From NCBI RefSeq assembly GCF_001735715.1, contig NZ_CP017259.1, positions 679,501 through 743,500 on the forward strand: DNA of 64,000 nucleotides, given 5' to 3'. Within the stretch, counting starts at the first letter, position 1. Every line of letters begins with the position of its first letter. The notes under the pieces are model-generated. The model was not told the origin of the DNA. It did no database searches and saw nothing but the letters and a program-made list of their open reading frames with translations. This DNA is from Formosa sp. Hel3_A1_48. GTDB lineage: Bacteria; Bacteroidota; Bacteroidia; Flavobacteriales; Flavobacteriaceae. Below are positions 1-8,686 of the stretch, piece by piece. The position numbers and the translations under genes were made by a program.

Positions 1-1
1 T

Positions 2-175
2 TTTACTAGAAGTGAATTTATTTTTAAAGACGATACGCCCTATTTTTTAGAAATGAATACCGTCCCGGGATTGACTGAAGAAAGTATTCTACCTCAGCAA
101 GCGGCTTGTGCCGGAATTAGCTTATCAGAATTGTTTACAAATGCTATTGAAGAAGCACTAGCTAAAAATGTTTAA
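2..175 (+). CDS. ddl: D-alanine--D-alanine ligase, C-terminal end (partial)
   Basis: Only the last 57 codons are in the window; the gene enters from the left edge. Ddl joins two D-alanines with ATP in the cytoplasm, supplying the dipeptide for peptidoglycan precursors. The fragment contains the ATP-grasp ending with a [10 protein letters not shown] segment, where the Asn and Glu of the magnesium site and the substrate-binding loop lie, followed by the typical PQQA and a final helix. The frame is open from base 2 and stops at 173-175. It lies 9 bases before coaD, a pairing common in Flavobacteriaceae. The identification is firm for the family although the N-terminal part cannot be seen. Confidence 0.9.
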   Translation, partial: FTRSEFIFKDDTPYFLEMNTVPGLTEESILPQQAACAGISLSELFTNAIEEALAKNV

Positions 176-180
176 CTTTG
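173..180 (+). promoter_or_regulatory. -7 box (TAACTTTG) before coaD
   Basis: Matches the Bacteroidota -7 consensus TAnnTTTG. It overlaps the ddl stop codon and ends exactly 4 bases before the coaD ATG, so a transcript from it would have almost no leader. Position and match are seen; activity is inferred. Confidence 0.5.
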
Positions 181-184
181 CCGT

Positions 185-640
185 ATGAAACGTGCAATTT
201 TTCCAGGATCATTTGACCCTATTACGCTAGGGCATTGTGATATTATCCATCGTGGGGTAACGCTTTTTGATGAAGTGATTGTTGCTATTGGCGAAAATTC
301 TGCAAAAGATTATATGTTTTCATTAGAAGAACGCAAATCCTTTATTGAAAATACATTTGAAGGGAATTCAAAAATAAGAGTCATGACCTATTCGGGTTTG
401 ACTACTGATTTTTGTAAAAAAATTAACGCCGATTTTATTCTAAGAGGCCTTCGAAATCCTGCCGATTTTGAATTTGAAAAAGCCATCGCCCATACCAATA
501 GAAACATTGGTGATATTGAAACTGTTTTCCTGCTGACTTCTGTAGAAACCTCCTTTATATCCTCTTCAATTGTACGTGAAATCATTCACTACCAGGGCGA
601 TTATAAAAAAATGGTGCCTGCTGCGGTTTACTCTAAATAA
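185..640 (+). CDS. coaD: phosphopantetheine adenylyltransferase
   Basis: CoaD transfers AMP from ATP to 4'-phosphopantetheine, giving dephospho-CoA, the fourth step of CoA synthesis, in the cytoplasm. The 151-residue protein has the normal family length. The nucleotidyltransferase motif TLGH is at residues 14-17 inside FPGSFDPITLGH, the RGLR substrate-binding segment is at 87-90, and the second nucleotide motif ISSSIVRE is at 125-132. The ATG start at 185 puts the conserved FPGSFDP six residues in, as usual. A -7 box lies 4 bases upstream, so it may have its own near-leaderless promoter as well as read-through from ddl. The stop is one base from the end of the convergent SulP gene. Confidence 0.97.
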   Translation: MKRAIFPGSFDPITLGHCDIIHRGVTLFDEVIVAIGENSAKDYMFSLEERKSFIENTFEGNSKIRVMTYSGLTTDFCKKINADFILRGLRNPADFEFEKAIAHTNRNIGDIETVFLLTSVETSFISSSIVREIIHYQGDYKKMVPAAVYSK

Positions 641-641
641 T

Positions 642-2264
642 TTACAGCGAATACTCTGAAAGTCCTTTGGTAAATGCTTCTGGATTTTCGACCAAATGAT
701 AACGTGGATCATCAATCGCCTCAATAATAACGTCTTTGAACAGAGGACTGGATTTGTACAAAAGTACTTTGCAATCTTGACTTAAATGCTTCAATTTGAT
801 TGTTTTCCCAGCACTATTGTACTTATTCACCAAATTGAAAATTGCTTCAATGGCAGAATGATCACTGACTCTAGATTCGACAAAATCAATCTCTATAGCA
901 TCGGGGTCGTTTTTGACATCAAATTTTTGATTAAAAGCTGAAATACTTCCAAAAAATAATGGCCCCCATATTTCATAAGTTTTGGTGCCGTCAGGTTTGA
1001 TCCGCTTTCGCGCTCGAATACGTTTTGCATTTTCCCAAGAAAAAACCAACGCACTAACGATAACACCAGAAACTACAGCAATAGCTAAATCGAAAAATAC
1101 AGTTACCGTTGAAACCAAAATAAGTACGACAACATCAGCGAATGGAATCTTATTCATAATTCTAAAACTAGACCAGGCAAATGTTCCAATAACAACCATG
1201 AACATAACGCCAACTAGCGCTGCTATTGGTACTTGCTCTATCAGATTGGACGCAAATAAAATAAACGCCAAAAGTGCTAATGCAGCAACAATTCCTGAGA
1301 GTCGACCTCTTCCACCCCCTTTAATGTTGATAATCGATTGTCCAATCATGGCGCAACCTCCCATACCGCCAAAAAGTCCAGTAATTACGTTGGCACTGCC
1401 CTGAGCTATACACTCTTTATTGGAGTTTCCTCGGCTTTCTGTAAGTTCATCAATAAGATTTAGCGTCATCAAAGATTCGATAAGGCCAATGGCTGCTAAA
1501 ATTACAGCATAAGGACCAATGAAGCGTAGAGTTTCAAAATTAAACGGAATAACTTCAAAAATAGCCCATTGCAATTCAGGAAGGCCACCTTTCAACCCTT
1601 CACCTCCTCCATCTCTAATGAAACTTCCGACTGTAGCAACATCTAAATTTCCAAAAATAACAAGACTAGAAACTACGAGAATAGCAACTAGGGCTTCAGG
1701 AAGTTTTTTGGTGAGTTTTGGCAATCCAAACATGATACCCATTGTAAGAATAACTAGCCCTATCATGGTCCAAAGTTCTTGTCCTTGCATCCAAACAAGT
1801 CCATCATTACCAGATGTTTTGAACATTCCTAATTGAGAAAGGAAAATCACAATGGCCAATCCATTAACAAAACCCATCATAACAGGATGAGGAATTAATC
1901 GAACAAACTTCCCCAGTTTCAATACACCAGCAAAAATTTGAATAAAACCCATCAATATGACGGTGATAAATAAATAATATAAGCCTAAATTTTCCGCAGG
2001 TTCGCCCATAGCATTGCCTTGAGCCACCAAGCTCACCATAACTACGGCCAATGCGCCTGTTGCACCACTAATCATTCCTGGTCGACCACCAAAAATTGAG
2101 GTAATCAAACCAATCATGAAAGCTGCATACAAGCCCACCAAAGGATCTACCCCAGCAACAAATGCAAAAGCAACAGCCTCGGGAACCAAAGCCAGCGCAA
2201 CCGTTAAACCACTTAAAATATCATTTTTTGCATTTGCCGAACGCTTACGAATAAATTCTCTCAT
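642..2264 (-). CDS. SulP-family anion transporter with STAS domain
   Basis: A 540-residue inner-membrane protein of the SulP/SLC26 family, which move sulfate, bicarbonate or other anions, often with sodium or protons. Seen: a long hydrophobic core of about 10-12 membrane segments (residues 15-420) including the N-terminal signature region around LVPEAVAFAFVAG and the GGxPGMISGATGA loop. A cytoplasmic STAS domain occupies roughly residues 425-525. The substrate cannot be told from sequence; a BicA-like bicarbonate role is possible in a marine bacterium, but there is no carbon-concentrating context. Two -7-like boxes lie just upstream of the start. The gene is convergent with coaD with no room for a terminator. 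Confidence 0.92.
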   Translation of the reverse strand: MREFIRKRSANAKNDILSGLTVALALVPEAVAFAFVAGVDPLVGLYAAFMIGLITSIFGGRPGMISGATGALAVVMVSLVAQGNAMGEPAENLGLYYLFITVILMGFIQIFAGVLKLGKFVRLIPHPVMMGFVNGLAIVIFLSQLGMFKTSGNDGLVWMQGQELWTMIGLVILTMGIMFGLPKLTKKLPEALVAILVVSSLVIFGNLDVATVGSFIRDGGGEGLKGGLPELQWAIFEVIPFNFETLRFIGPYAVILAAIGLIESLMTLNLIDELTESRGNSNKECIAQGSANVITGLFGGMGGCAMIGQSIINIKGGGRGRLSGIVAALALLAFILFASNLIEQVPIAALVGVMFMVVIGTFAWSSFRIMNKIPFADVVVLILVSTVTVFFDLAIAVVSGVIVSALVFSWENAKRIRARKRIKPDGTKTYEIWGPLFFGSISAFNQKFDVKNDPDAIEIDFVESRVSDHSAIEAIFNLVNKYNSAGKTIKLKHLSQDCKVLLYKSSPLFKDVIIEAIDDPRYHLVENPEAFTKGLSEYSL

Positions 2265-2271
2265 CTTGTTA

Positions 2272-2279
2272 CAAAATTA
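2272..2279 (-). promoter_or_regulatory. -7 box (TAATTTTG) before the SulP gene
   Basis: On the minus strand this reads TAATTTTG, matching TAnnTTTG, 7 bases before the SulP ATG. A second match (TATTTTTG) is at 2285-2292, so the true start of transcription is uncertain. Confidence 0.4.
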
Positions 2280-2335
2280 AGCGGCAAAAATAAGGGATTA
2301 AATAAGATTAAAAGAACTAATGAAGATTTTCTTTA

Positions 2336-2917
2336 CTAAATGAGCGCTTCGATGTTGGCATAAATATTTTTTCTAACTTTTATTAGTTTTTTTGGACTTA
2401 CCCATTTAACTTTTGTGATACCTTCATTTTTTTGAGGTTTTAAATCGCCAGTATAAGTTGAAAACATTTCAAACCAGTAGGTTTTTTTTATAAAATATTT
2501 ATCGTTTCTTTTAAAAATATGATACGTAATTTCAAGTGGCTTTGTGATTTTTAAATCTTCAACACCTGTTTCTTCTTCAACTTCTCTTAAAGCCGTTTGA
2601 TCGATAGTTTCTTTGTTTTCGGCTTTACCTTTTGGTAAATCCCATTTTCCATTACGAAAAATAAATAAAATACGACCCTCAGAATTAAGAACCTTACCCC
2701 CTCCAGCTACAACATTTGGTAACAATTCCAAAAACTTCTTAAGTAAAAGCTTTTCATTATCGCCTACAAGACGAATAGACTTGTATTTTTCTTTTTTTAA
2801 GTTGTGAAGTATTTTATGAATATCGACAGAATCGATCAGATAATTTTTGAAATCTGTCTCAGCTTCTACCTTTGTAGTGAGAATTATGGGCTTATTGCCA
2901 ACAAAAATTTTTTGCAT
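2336..2917 (-). CDS. Nudix hydrolase
   Basis: A 193-residue cytoplasmic Nudix protein. Nudix enzymes cleave nucleoside diphosphates linked to another moiety; the substrate here is unknown. The catalytic Nudix box is complete in the C-terminal half: a Gly of the GKAENKE segment, then REVEEETGV, matching GX5EX7REUXEEXGU. The first roughly 75 residues precede the Nudix fold and are not recognised; such an N-terminal extension is common in flavobacterial members of this group. It is divergent from pyrE across 59 bases, so the two could share a regulatory region, but the pairing alone does not show a role in pyrimidine metabolism. Confidence 0.9.
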   Translation of the reverse strand: MQKIFVGNKPIILTTKVEAETDFKNYLIDSVDIHKILHNLKKEKYKSIRLVGDNEKLLLKKFLELLPNVVAGGGKVLNSEGRILFIFRNGKWDLPKGKAENKETIDQTALREVEEETGVEDLKITKPLEITYHIFKRNDKYFIKKTYWFEMFSTYTGDLKPQKNEGITKVKWVSPKKLIKVRKNIYANIEALI

Positions 2918-2964
2918 TGTTAATTAAAAACAAATTAAACTGGAGTAAATGTAGTATTTTTTAA

Positions 2965-2972
2965 TAATTTTG
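2965..2972 (+). promoter_or_regulatory. -7 box (TAATTTTG) before pyrE
   Basis: Matches TAnnTTTG and ends 4 bases before the pyrE ATG, the same spacing as at coaD. No ribosome binding site could fit between, so the message would be leaderless if this is the promoter. Confidence 0.45.
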
Positions 2973-2976
2973 ACTC

Positions 2977-3618
2977 ATGATTTTTAACAAAAATACTGCA
3001 AAGAAAACCGCTGAGGTTTTACTTCAGATCAATGCCATTAAACTAAATCCAAAAGATCCTTTCAACTGGGCATCGGGATGGAAATCTCCAATTTATTGCG
3101 ACAACAGAATGGTCCTATCGTACCCTGTAATGCGAAATTATATTAAAAATGAGATGGCCAAAAATTTAGAAAGTATTTATGGAAAACCCGACGTCATTGC
3201 TGGCGTAGCAACAGGTGCCATAGGAATTGGCGCATTGGTTGCAGAAGCGCTAGGATTGCCTTTTGTATATGTGCGGCCAGAAGCCAAGAAACATGGTCGT
3301 AAAAACCAAATAGAAGGCCATTTGGATAAGGGACAGAATGTAGTTGTGATTGAAGACCTTATAAGTACAGGTAAGAGCAGTCTAGCCGCCGTAGATGCTC
3401 TTGAAAGCGCAGGCGCTAACGTAAAGGGTATGATTGCTATATTTAGCTATGGCTTTCAGGTGTCTAAAGACAATTTTTCAGAAAAAAAGGTAGATTTGTA
3501 CACCTTAAGTAATTATGAAAGCCTTCTAGAGCAAGCCCTCGATACAGGGTTTATCAACGATAAGGAAGTAGAAGTTCTATCCAAGTGGAATGCAAATCCT
3601 GCCCAATGGGCAATATAA
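2977..3618 (+). CDS. pyrE: orotate phosphoribosyltransferase
   Basis: PyrE condenses orotate with PRPP to give orotidine 5'-phosphate, the fifth step of pyrimidine synthesis. The protein is 213 residues, normal for the family. The PRPP-binding signature VVVIEDLISTGKS is near residues 121-133, with the acidic pair ED before the TGKS loop. The upstream KKHGRKNQIEG stretch corresponds to the flexible catalytic loop with its lysines. The ATG start gives the usual N-terminal helix leading into LLQINAIKLNP. It is followed 9 bases later by an SRPBCC gene on the same strand, probably co-transcribed. Confidence 0.97.
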   Translation: MIFNKNTAKKTAEVLLQINAIKLNPKDPFNWASGWKSPIYCDNRMVLSYPVMRNYIKNEMAKNLESIYGKPDVIAGVATGAIGIGALVAEALGLPFVYVRPEAKKHGRKNQIEGHLDKGQNVVVIEDLISTGKSSLAAVDALESAGANVKGMIAIFSYGFQVSKDNFSEKKVDLYTLSNYESLLEQALDTGFINDKEVEVLSKWNANPAQWAI

Positions 3619-3627
3619 TATTTTGAT

Positions 3628-4023
3628 ATGAATTTAGAATCTCCAAAAATCAATATTTCAAAATCAGCTGAAAAGGTTTTTAATTTCCTTTCAGATGTAA
3701 AAAACTTCCAGGCTTTAATGCCCGAAAACATCACTAAATTTGAGTTGATGGATAATGATAAATTTATTTTCGCCTTAAGCGGTATGCCTGAAATTATTTT
3801 ACAAAAAAAAGAAGAAAACCCGCCTAATACTATAAAACTTGGCGCTGCTGGCGGTAAATTGGATTTCTCTCTGAGTGCAAATATTACAGCATTGGCTGAA
3901 AATGAAAGTACTGTTCAGCTACAATTCACTGGAAATTTCAACCCCATGATGGGCATGATGATTAAAGGCCCAATCACAAAATTTATTGAAACTCTTGCTC
4001 TAAATATTCCACTATCAGTCTAG
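3628..4023 (+). CDS. SRPBCC (START-like) family protein
   Basis: A 131-residue protein of the SRPBCC fold, a helix-grip domain with a hydrophobic pocket. The N-terminal pattern (ISKSAEKVFNFLSDVKNF, then a conserved MPENITKF) fits the START-like proteins widely found next to pyrE in Flavobacteriaceae. There is no signal peptide, so it is cytoplasmic. Ligand and function are not known and there are no obvious catalytic residues. The stop overlaps the end of the convergent birA gene by 4 bases. Confidence 0.75.
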   Translation: MNLESPKINISKSAEKVFNFLSDVKNFQALMPENITKFELMDNDKFIFALSGMPEIILQKKEENPPNTIKLGAAGGKLDFSLSANITALAENESTVQLQFTGNFNPMMGMMIKGPITKFIETLALNIPLSV

Positions 4024-4739
4024 TACATCAATTGTATTGACTTTAAATCAAATTCTTGTAGTCCCTTTTCGGTATTAATTATCAATTTGCCATGTGTGGA
4101 GACCCCTTCAATTATGCCTGAAAATGACTCGTTTTGTGGATTCAAAAAAGTAGAGGGCTTCCCTTTTCTGAATAATAGAGTCGAATATAATTCTCGTTGT
4201 AAATTGTGGTCTTGTTGGTTGAAATAATACTTCAAATTATCAACTAAATAATGTAACAACTCATTAAGGTCGTAATTTATCCCTGTTATTTTTTTCAAAG
4301 AAGCTGCTTTGGGCAGTTGCTCAAATTCAATTTGATTTACATTGAGGCCAATTCCGATGATGGCATGGTCAATTTTATTTTTTTTGGTCACTAAATCAAT
4401 AAGAATCCCGCCAATTTTGTTTTGACGTGACAAAATGTCGTTTGGCCATTTGATGGAAAGATTGGGAATTTGAAGTGCTTTTAAGGTTTTGTGAACAGCA
4501 AGTGAAACAATAATATTAAGCATAAACTGATTTTCAAGTTTTAGCCTAATGTCTTTTTTTAAAATACTGATTATCAGGTTTTTACTCTTTTCCGATTCCC
4601 ATTTAGTCGCTCTTTGCCCTCGCCCATTTGATTGATATTCAGCAGTAACCACAGCGAAGTCCTCCAAAGGTATTTCGGACACCAAGCCACGTAAATATAC
4701 ATTTGTTGAATCAATGGCATTGAGTTTGATTATCTGCAT
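4020..4739 (-). CDS. birA: biotin--[acetyl-CoA-carboxylase] ligase (no DNA-binding domain)
   Basis: BirA makes biotinoyl-AMP and transfers biotin to the carrier domain of biotin carboxylases. The 239-residue protein begins directly with the catalytic fold (NAIDSTN, residues about 7-13) and carries the biotin-adenylate loop GRGQR (about 39-43) and the KWPNDIL motif. It lacks the N-terminal helix-turn-helix of the bifunctional E. coli BirA, so it is a group I, enzyme-only ligase that cannot repress transcription. It is divergent from rsfS and convergent with the SRPBCC gene. Confidence 0.95.
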   Translation of the reverse strand: MQIIKLNAIDSTNVYLRGLVSEIPLEDFAVVTAEYQSNGRGQRATKWESEKSKNLIISILKKDIRLKLENQFMLNIIVSLAVHKTLKALQIPNLSIKWPNDILSRQNKIGGILIDLVTKKNKIDHAIIGIGLNVNQIEFEQLPKAASLKKITGINYDLNELLHYLVDNLKYYFNQQDHNLQRELYSTLLFRKGKPSTFLNPQNESFSGIIEGVSTHGKLIINTEKGLQEFDLKSIQLMY

Positions 4740-4806
4740 GTGTAAATTTAAAATTAAATTATAATATTATTAAGATAATATAACGCAATTAGACCTAAAA
4801 AAACAA

Positions 4807-4814
4807 TAAATTTG
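4807..4814 (+). promoter_or_regulatory. -7 box (TAAATTTG) before rsfS-ftsH
   Basis: Matches TAnnTTTG, 17 bases before the rsfS ATG, in the AT-rich divergent region between birA and rsfS. It probably drives the rsfS-ftsH unit. Confidence 0.5.
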
Positions 4815-4831
4815 CATTGTAATACGAATTT

Positions 4832-5203
4832 ATGACAAAACACATTTCTGACCCTGATGAACTCATCACCTTAATTATAGCTGGGATTGAGGATATCAAA
4901 GGCCAAAACATAAGCATATTAGATTTAAGATCAATAGAAAATTCTGTTTGCGATTATTTTGTGATTTGCGACGGAAACTCTAATACTCAAGTAAATGCAA
5001 TTGTCAATTCTATACAAAAAAAAGTCAGTAAAAGCGCTCATGAAAAGCCCTATCAGATTGAGGGAGAAGATAATGCAGAATGGGTATTGATGGACTACAT
5101 TAACATCGTGGTTCATGTATTTCAAAAACACAAAAGAGAATACTATGCCATTGAGAATCTATGGGGAGATGCAAAAATTACTGAAATAGAAACAAGTTAC
5201 TAA
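4832..5203 (+). CDS. rsfS: ribosome silencing factor RsfS/YbeB
   Basis: RsfS binds ribosomal protein L14 (uL14) and blocks joining of the subunits, damping translation during nutrient limitation. The 123-residue protein has the full DUF143/Oligomerisation domain: the ENSVCDYFVICDGNS segment (about residues 36-50), EGEDNAEWVLMDY (about 81-93) and the VVHVF strand, followed by the typical YYAIENLWGDA ending. The start follows a good -7 box by 17 bases. It lies 10 bases upstream of ftsH, a conserved flavobacterial pairing and probable operon. Confidence 0.96.
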   Translation: MTKHISDPDELITLIIAGIEDIKGQNISILDLRSIENSVCDYFVICDGNSNTQVNAIVNSIQKKVSKSAHEKPYQIEGEDNAEWVLMDYINIVVHVFQKHKREYYAIENLWGDAKITEIETSY

Positions 5204-5213
5204 AACATATTTT

Positions 5214-7163
5214 ATGTCAAAAGATAAAAATCCTAAACCTTTTAAATTTAATGCCTATTGGGTCTATGGAATCGTTATTGGTTTATTTATAGTCTTTAAT
5301 TTTTTCTCAGGTGGTATAGGAGCCTCAAATGGCCAAATTACAACGCCTTCAAAATTTTTCAAGTTCTTGAAAGATGGGGATGTCGAAAAAGTTGAAATCG
5401 TAAACAAACGTGAAGCTTTGGTGTATCTTACAAATAACGCTTCCAAAAAAGAGATACACAGCAAAACACAAGGGCAACAATTTATTCCTCTAGGAACCTC
5501 ACCTAACTATAGATTTGAATTTGGTGATGTTCAATTATTCCAAAAACAACTAGAAGACACTATAGACGAACGCGATTTGAGCACAGAGCTCAATTTTAGA
5601 ACTGAAACTAATGCGTTTGGAGATATTTTATTATCCATCATCCCATTTGTTCTAATCATTGGAGTTTGGATATTCATAATGCGGAGAATGTCTGGCGGAG
5701 GCGGCCCAGGTGGTGGTGGCCAAATTTTTAATATTGGAAAATCAAAAGCAAAACTTTTTGATGAAAAACTTGAAACCAAAACTACTTTTGAGGACGTTGC
5801 AGGACTAGAGGGAGCTAAAGAAGAAGTACAAGAGATTGTTGATTTCTTAAAAAATCCTGAAAAATATACTGCCCTTGGAGGTAAAATTCCTAAAGGTGCA
5901 TTACTTGTTGGCCCTCCTGGCACTGGAAAAACCTTATTGGCAAAGGCCGTAGCAGGTGAAGCAAAAGCGCCATTCTTCTCATTATCGGGTTCAGATTTTG
6001 TTGAAATGTTTGTTGGGGTTGGTGCGTCAAGGGTACGGGACCTATTTAAACAAGCAAAAGAAAAATCTCCTTCAATAATCTTTATTGATGAAATTGATGC
6101 CATTGGGCGCGCCCGTGGGAAAAGTAATTTCTCTGGATCTAATGACGAGCGCGAAAATACACTAAACCAACTTTTGACAGAGATGGATGGGTTTGGATCT
6201 AATACTAATGTCATAGTTCTAGCTGCTACCAATAGGGCTGATGTTCTTGACAAGGCACTAATGCGTGCAGGGCGTTTTGATCGTCAGATTTACGTAGACT
6301 TACCCGATATAAGAGAGCGAAAAGAAATTTTTGATGTTCATTTAAAACCATTGAAAAAAGCAAAGGATTTAGATACCGATTTTCTTTCAAAACAAACCCC
6401 TGGATTTTCAGGTGCTGATATTGCAAATGTTTGTAACGAAGCAGCATTAATTGCAGCTAGAAATGACAAAAAAGCAGTTGATAAACAAGACTTCCTAGAT
6501 GCCGTAGACCGAATCATTGGAGGACTTGAGAAGAAAAATAAAATCATTACTCCTGAGGAGAAAAAAGCAGTTGCCTTTCACGAAGCAGGGCATGCCACAG
6601 TAAGTTGGATGTTGGAACACGCAGCGCCATTAGTAAAGGTGACCATCGTCCCAAGAGGGCGCTCATTAGGGGCAGCCTGGTATTTACCTGAAGAACGCCT
6701 CATTGTCCGCCCAGAACAAATGCTAGACGAAATGTGTGCGGCACTTGGTGGGAGAGCAGCAGAGAAGGTAATTTTCGATAAAATATCAACCGGAGCACTT
6801 AGTGATCTAGAAAAAGTGACCAAACAAGCAAGAGCCATGGTTACAGTTTATGGATTAAGCGATAAAATTGGAAACCTTACTTATTACGACTCCTCAGGTC
6901 AAAATGAATACGGTTTCACAAAACCATACAGCGAACAAACCGCAGAACTTATCGATAAAGAGATTTCTGATATTGTTGAGGAACAGTACCAACGCGCAAT
7001 TGCGTTGCTGGAAACTCATAAAGATAAACTGGTAGAGCTGGCTGAAGTACTACTTAAAGACGAAGTCATCTTCAAGGATAATTTGGAGGCTATTTTCGGA
7101 AGCCGCCCTTTTGATTCTAAGAACGAAGAGCAATCAACTACAGCTAAGGAAGAAGAGGAGTAA
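5214..7163 (+). CDS. ftsH: ATP-dependent zinc metalloprotease FtsH
   Basis: FtsH is a membrane-anchored AAA+ hexamer that extracts and degrades misfolded or regulated membrane and cytoplasmic proteins. The 649-residue protein has two N-terminal membrane segments (about 16-33 and 138-157) around a small periplasmic domain, and a Gly-rich linker (161-169). The AAA domain follows, with Walker A GPPGTGKT at 233-240, Walker B FIDEID, and the arginine-finger region RAGRFDRQ. The zinc protease motif HEAGH is at 456-460. The acidic, low-complexity tail is usual. It is placed after rsfS; the next gene (LUD) has its own -7 box. Confidence 0.98.
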   Translation: MSKDKNPKPFKFNAYWVYGIVIGLFIVFNFFSGGIGASNGQITTPSKFFKFLKDGDVEKVEIVNKREALVYLTNNASKKEIHSKTQGQQFIPLGTSPNYRFEFGDVQLFQKQLEDTIDERDLSTELNFRTETNAFGDILLSIIPFVLIIGVWIFIMRRMSGGGGPGGGGQIFNIGKSKAKLFDEKLETKTTFEDVAGLEGAKEEVQEIVDFLKNPEKYTALGGKIPKGALLVGPPGTGKTLLAKAVAGEAKAPFFSLSGSDFVEMFVGVGASRVRDLFKQAKEKSPSIIFIDEIDAIGRARGKSNFSGSNDERENTLNQLLTEMDGFGSNTNVIVLAATNRADVLDKALMRAGRFDRQIYVDLPDIRERKEIFDVHLKPLKKAKDLDTDFLSKQTPGFSGADIANVCNEAALIAARNDKKAVDKQDFLDAVDRIIGGLEKKNKIITPEEKKAVAFHEAGHATVSWMLEHAAPLVKVTIVPRGRSLGAAWYLPEERLIVRPEQMLDEMCAALGGRAAEKVIFDKISTGALSDLEKVTKQARAMVTVYGLSDKIGNLTYYDSSGQNEYGFTKPYSEQTAELIDKEISDIVEEQYQRAIALLETHKDKLVELAEVLLKDEVIFKDNLEAIFGSRPFDSKNEEQSTTAKEEEE

Positions 7164-7204
7164 AAAAATCATGAGATTTTAAACAAACCGCGGGTTTAAT
7201 TTTT

Positions 7205-7212
7205 TATATTTG
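7205..7212 (+). promoter_or_regulatory. -7 box (TATATTTG) before the LUD gene
   Basis: Matches TAnnTTTG, 35 bases before the LUD-protein ATG in the 84-base gap after ftsH. It probably drives LUD-cdsA-psd and the acyl-CoA-binding gene. Confidence 0.5.
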
Positions 7213-7247
7213 GTAGGCTGTTAATCAACATCATTTGGCTTGAAAAA

Positions 7248-7856
7248 ATGAGTGTGTTTCGTAAAATATTTGGTTCCATTTCAAAATCTGACAAGGGACA
7301 ACCAGAAAAAAAGGTTGACAACAAATTCCTACCCAAAAAAGACCTCCCAATCGATGAGTCTTTTACGGTAAAATTCAACGAAAATGGCGGTAAATTTCTG
7401 TACAGTGAAAACTTAAATGAAGCCCATCAATATCTTCAGCAGATTTTAAAAGAAAACAACTGGACCGACAAAATGGCCTTGATTTTAAACAAAAAACTCA
7501 AGGAAAAGTTTAAAGATTTTGATTGGAAAACTACAAGTAAAGTTGAAGATGGTCATTATTTATTTACAACGTGTGAATATCTAATAGCAAATGATGGCTC
7601 CCTTTTGATTTCATCAAACCAAATCGCTGAAAAAAAATTAAATGAGTTACCAAAGAATTTTGTTGTCTTTGCAACCACAAGCCAAATCGTTCAAACCATT
7701 GGAGAAGGGCTTCATGGTATAAAAGCCAAAAACAAAAAAAATATTCCTACAAATATCACAACAATAAAGCATTTTAAGGTTATTGAAGACGATAATTTTT
7801 TAAGCTATGGAAGCAGCTCAAAAAACTTATACCTGCTGCTTTTAGAAGATTTATAA
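7248..7856 (+). CDS. LUD-domain protein (LutC/YkgG-like)
   Basis: A 202-residue protein with the LUD domain seen in LutC and LutB of lactate utilisation. Recognisable parts are the central ISSNQIAEKKLNELPKNFVVFATTSQIV region, where the family binds a small ligand or partner, and a C-terminal strand-rich end. There is no signal peptide or iron-sulfur cysteine cluster, and no lutA or lutB nearby, so a role in lactate oxidation is not supported. This stand-alone form between ftsH and cdsA recurs in Flavobacteriaceae. Function is unknown. It lies 8 bases before cdsA. Confidence 0.75.
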   Translation: MSVFRKIFGSISKSDKGQPEKKVDNKFLPKKDLPIDESFTVKFNENGGKFLYSENLNEAHQYLQQILKENNWTDKMALILNKKLKEKFKDFDWKTTSKVEDGHYLFTTCEYLIANDGSLLISSNQIAEKKLNELPKNFVVFATTSQIVQTIGEGLHGIKAKNKKNIPTNITTIKHFKVIEDDNFLSYGSSSKNLYLLLLEDL

Positions 7857-7864
7857 CACTTATT

Positions 7865-8686
7865 TTGAAGGAACTTAGTAAAAGATTAATATTCGGGGCA
7901 TTATTTGTTATCATTCTGGTGGTGTCTGCACAACACCAATACGCACTTACAGCGCTCTTTTTTGTTTTTGGAATAATCTGTCTGAAAGAATTCAATCTAC
8001 TTATAGAGCAACGCAACAATATATCTTATGCAATGTTTTCCATATTGTATGGTGTTTTGGCTTTTTGGGACATCCTCACCGAAAATAACAATAGTTTAGA
8101 TGAAGCTACACAAATTCTTCATGTGGTCAGTGTTTTTGTATTACTTTTTTTAATTCGTGATTTATTTTCGAAGAAAAGCTTACCAAAACTTCTTACGAAT
8201 CGATATATTAATACTACATTTTATATAAGTACAGGGATTTTATTTTTACTACTCATCGCCATTAATTTTGGTCAATATAGCCCTGAAAATATAATTGGAA
8301 TATTTGCACTTATATGGATCAATGACAGTTTTGCATATTTGATTGGAAAAAACTTTGGAAGACAAAAATTATTTGAAAGTGTTTCGCCAAAAAAAACAGT
8401 TGAAGGATTTTTAGCTGGGGTATTCTTTTCCGCCATTGGTAGCTATATTATTTTCAAACTCACTGATAATCTCCTTTTTTCAAAATGGTTGATTCTAAGT
8501 GTAATCGTAAGTGTGTTTGGAACTATTGGAGATTTGATTGAATCAAAATACAAACGTCAAGCAGAAGTTAAAGACAGCGGAACACTAATACCCGGACATG
8601 GCGGTTTGTTAGACCGCCTTGACAGCGCTATATTTGTAGCACCATTTATCTATTTATTTTTAAGAATTTTAAATTATGTTTCATAA
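7865..8686 (+). CDS. cdsA: phosphatidate cytidylyltransferase
   Basis: CdsA makes CDP-diacylglycerol from phosphatidic acid and CTP in the inner membrane, feeding phospholipid synthesis. The 273-residue protein has about eight membrane segments. It carries the SPKKTVEG motif (about residues 175-182) and the C-terminal family signature: KRQAEVKDSG followed by the HGGLLDRLDS block with its metal-binding Asp residues. The start is TTG at 7865: no ATG or GTG lies sensibly placed, and this gives the usual short N-terminus before the first membrane segment. It overlaps psd by 11 bases, matching a joint phosphatidylserine/ethanolamine route. Confidence 0.96.
   Translation: MKELSKRLIFGALFVIILVVSAQHQYALTALFFVFGIICLKEFNLLIEQRNNISYAMFSILYGVLAFWDILTENNNSLDEATQILHVVSVFVLLFLIRDLFSKKSLPKLLTNRYINTTFYISTGILFLLLIAINFGQYSPENIIGIFALIWINDSFAYLIGKNFGRQKLFESVSPKKTVEGFLAGVFFSAIGSYIIFKLTDNLLFSKWLILSVIVSVFGTIGDLIESKYKRQAEVKDSGTLIPGHGGLLDRLDSAIFVAPFIYLFLRILNYVS

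Noticed and set aside
5531-6253. A 240-codon open frame antisense to ftsH
   Set aside because: It mirrors the conserved AAA domain of ftsH, has no recognisable motif, low-complexity composition and no promoter; it is a shadow of the real gene.
7248-7856. LUD gene as part of a lactate-utilisation operon
   Set aside because: No lutA or lutB nearby; the neighbours are ftsH and phospholipid genes, and the stand-alone form is usual here.
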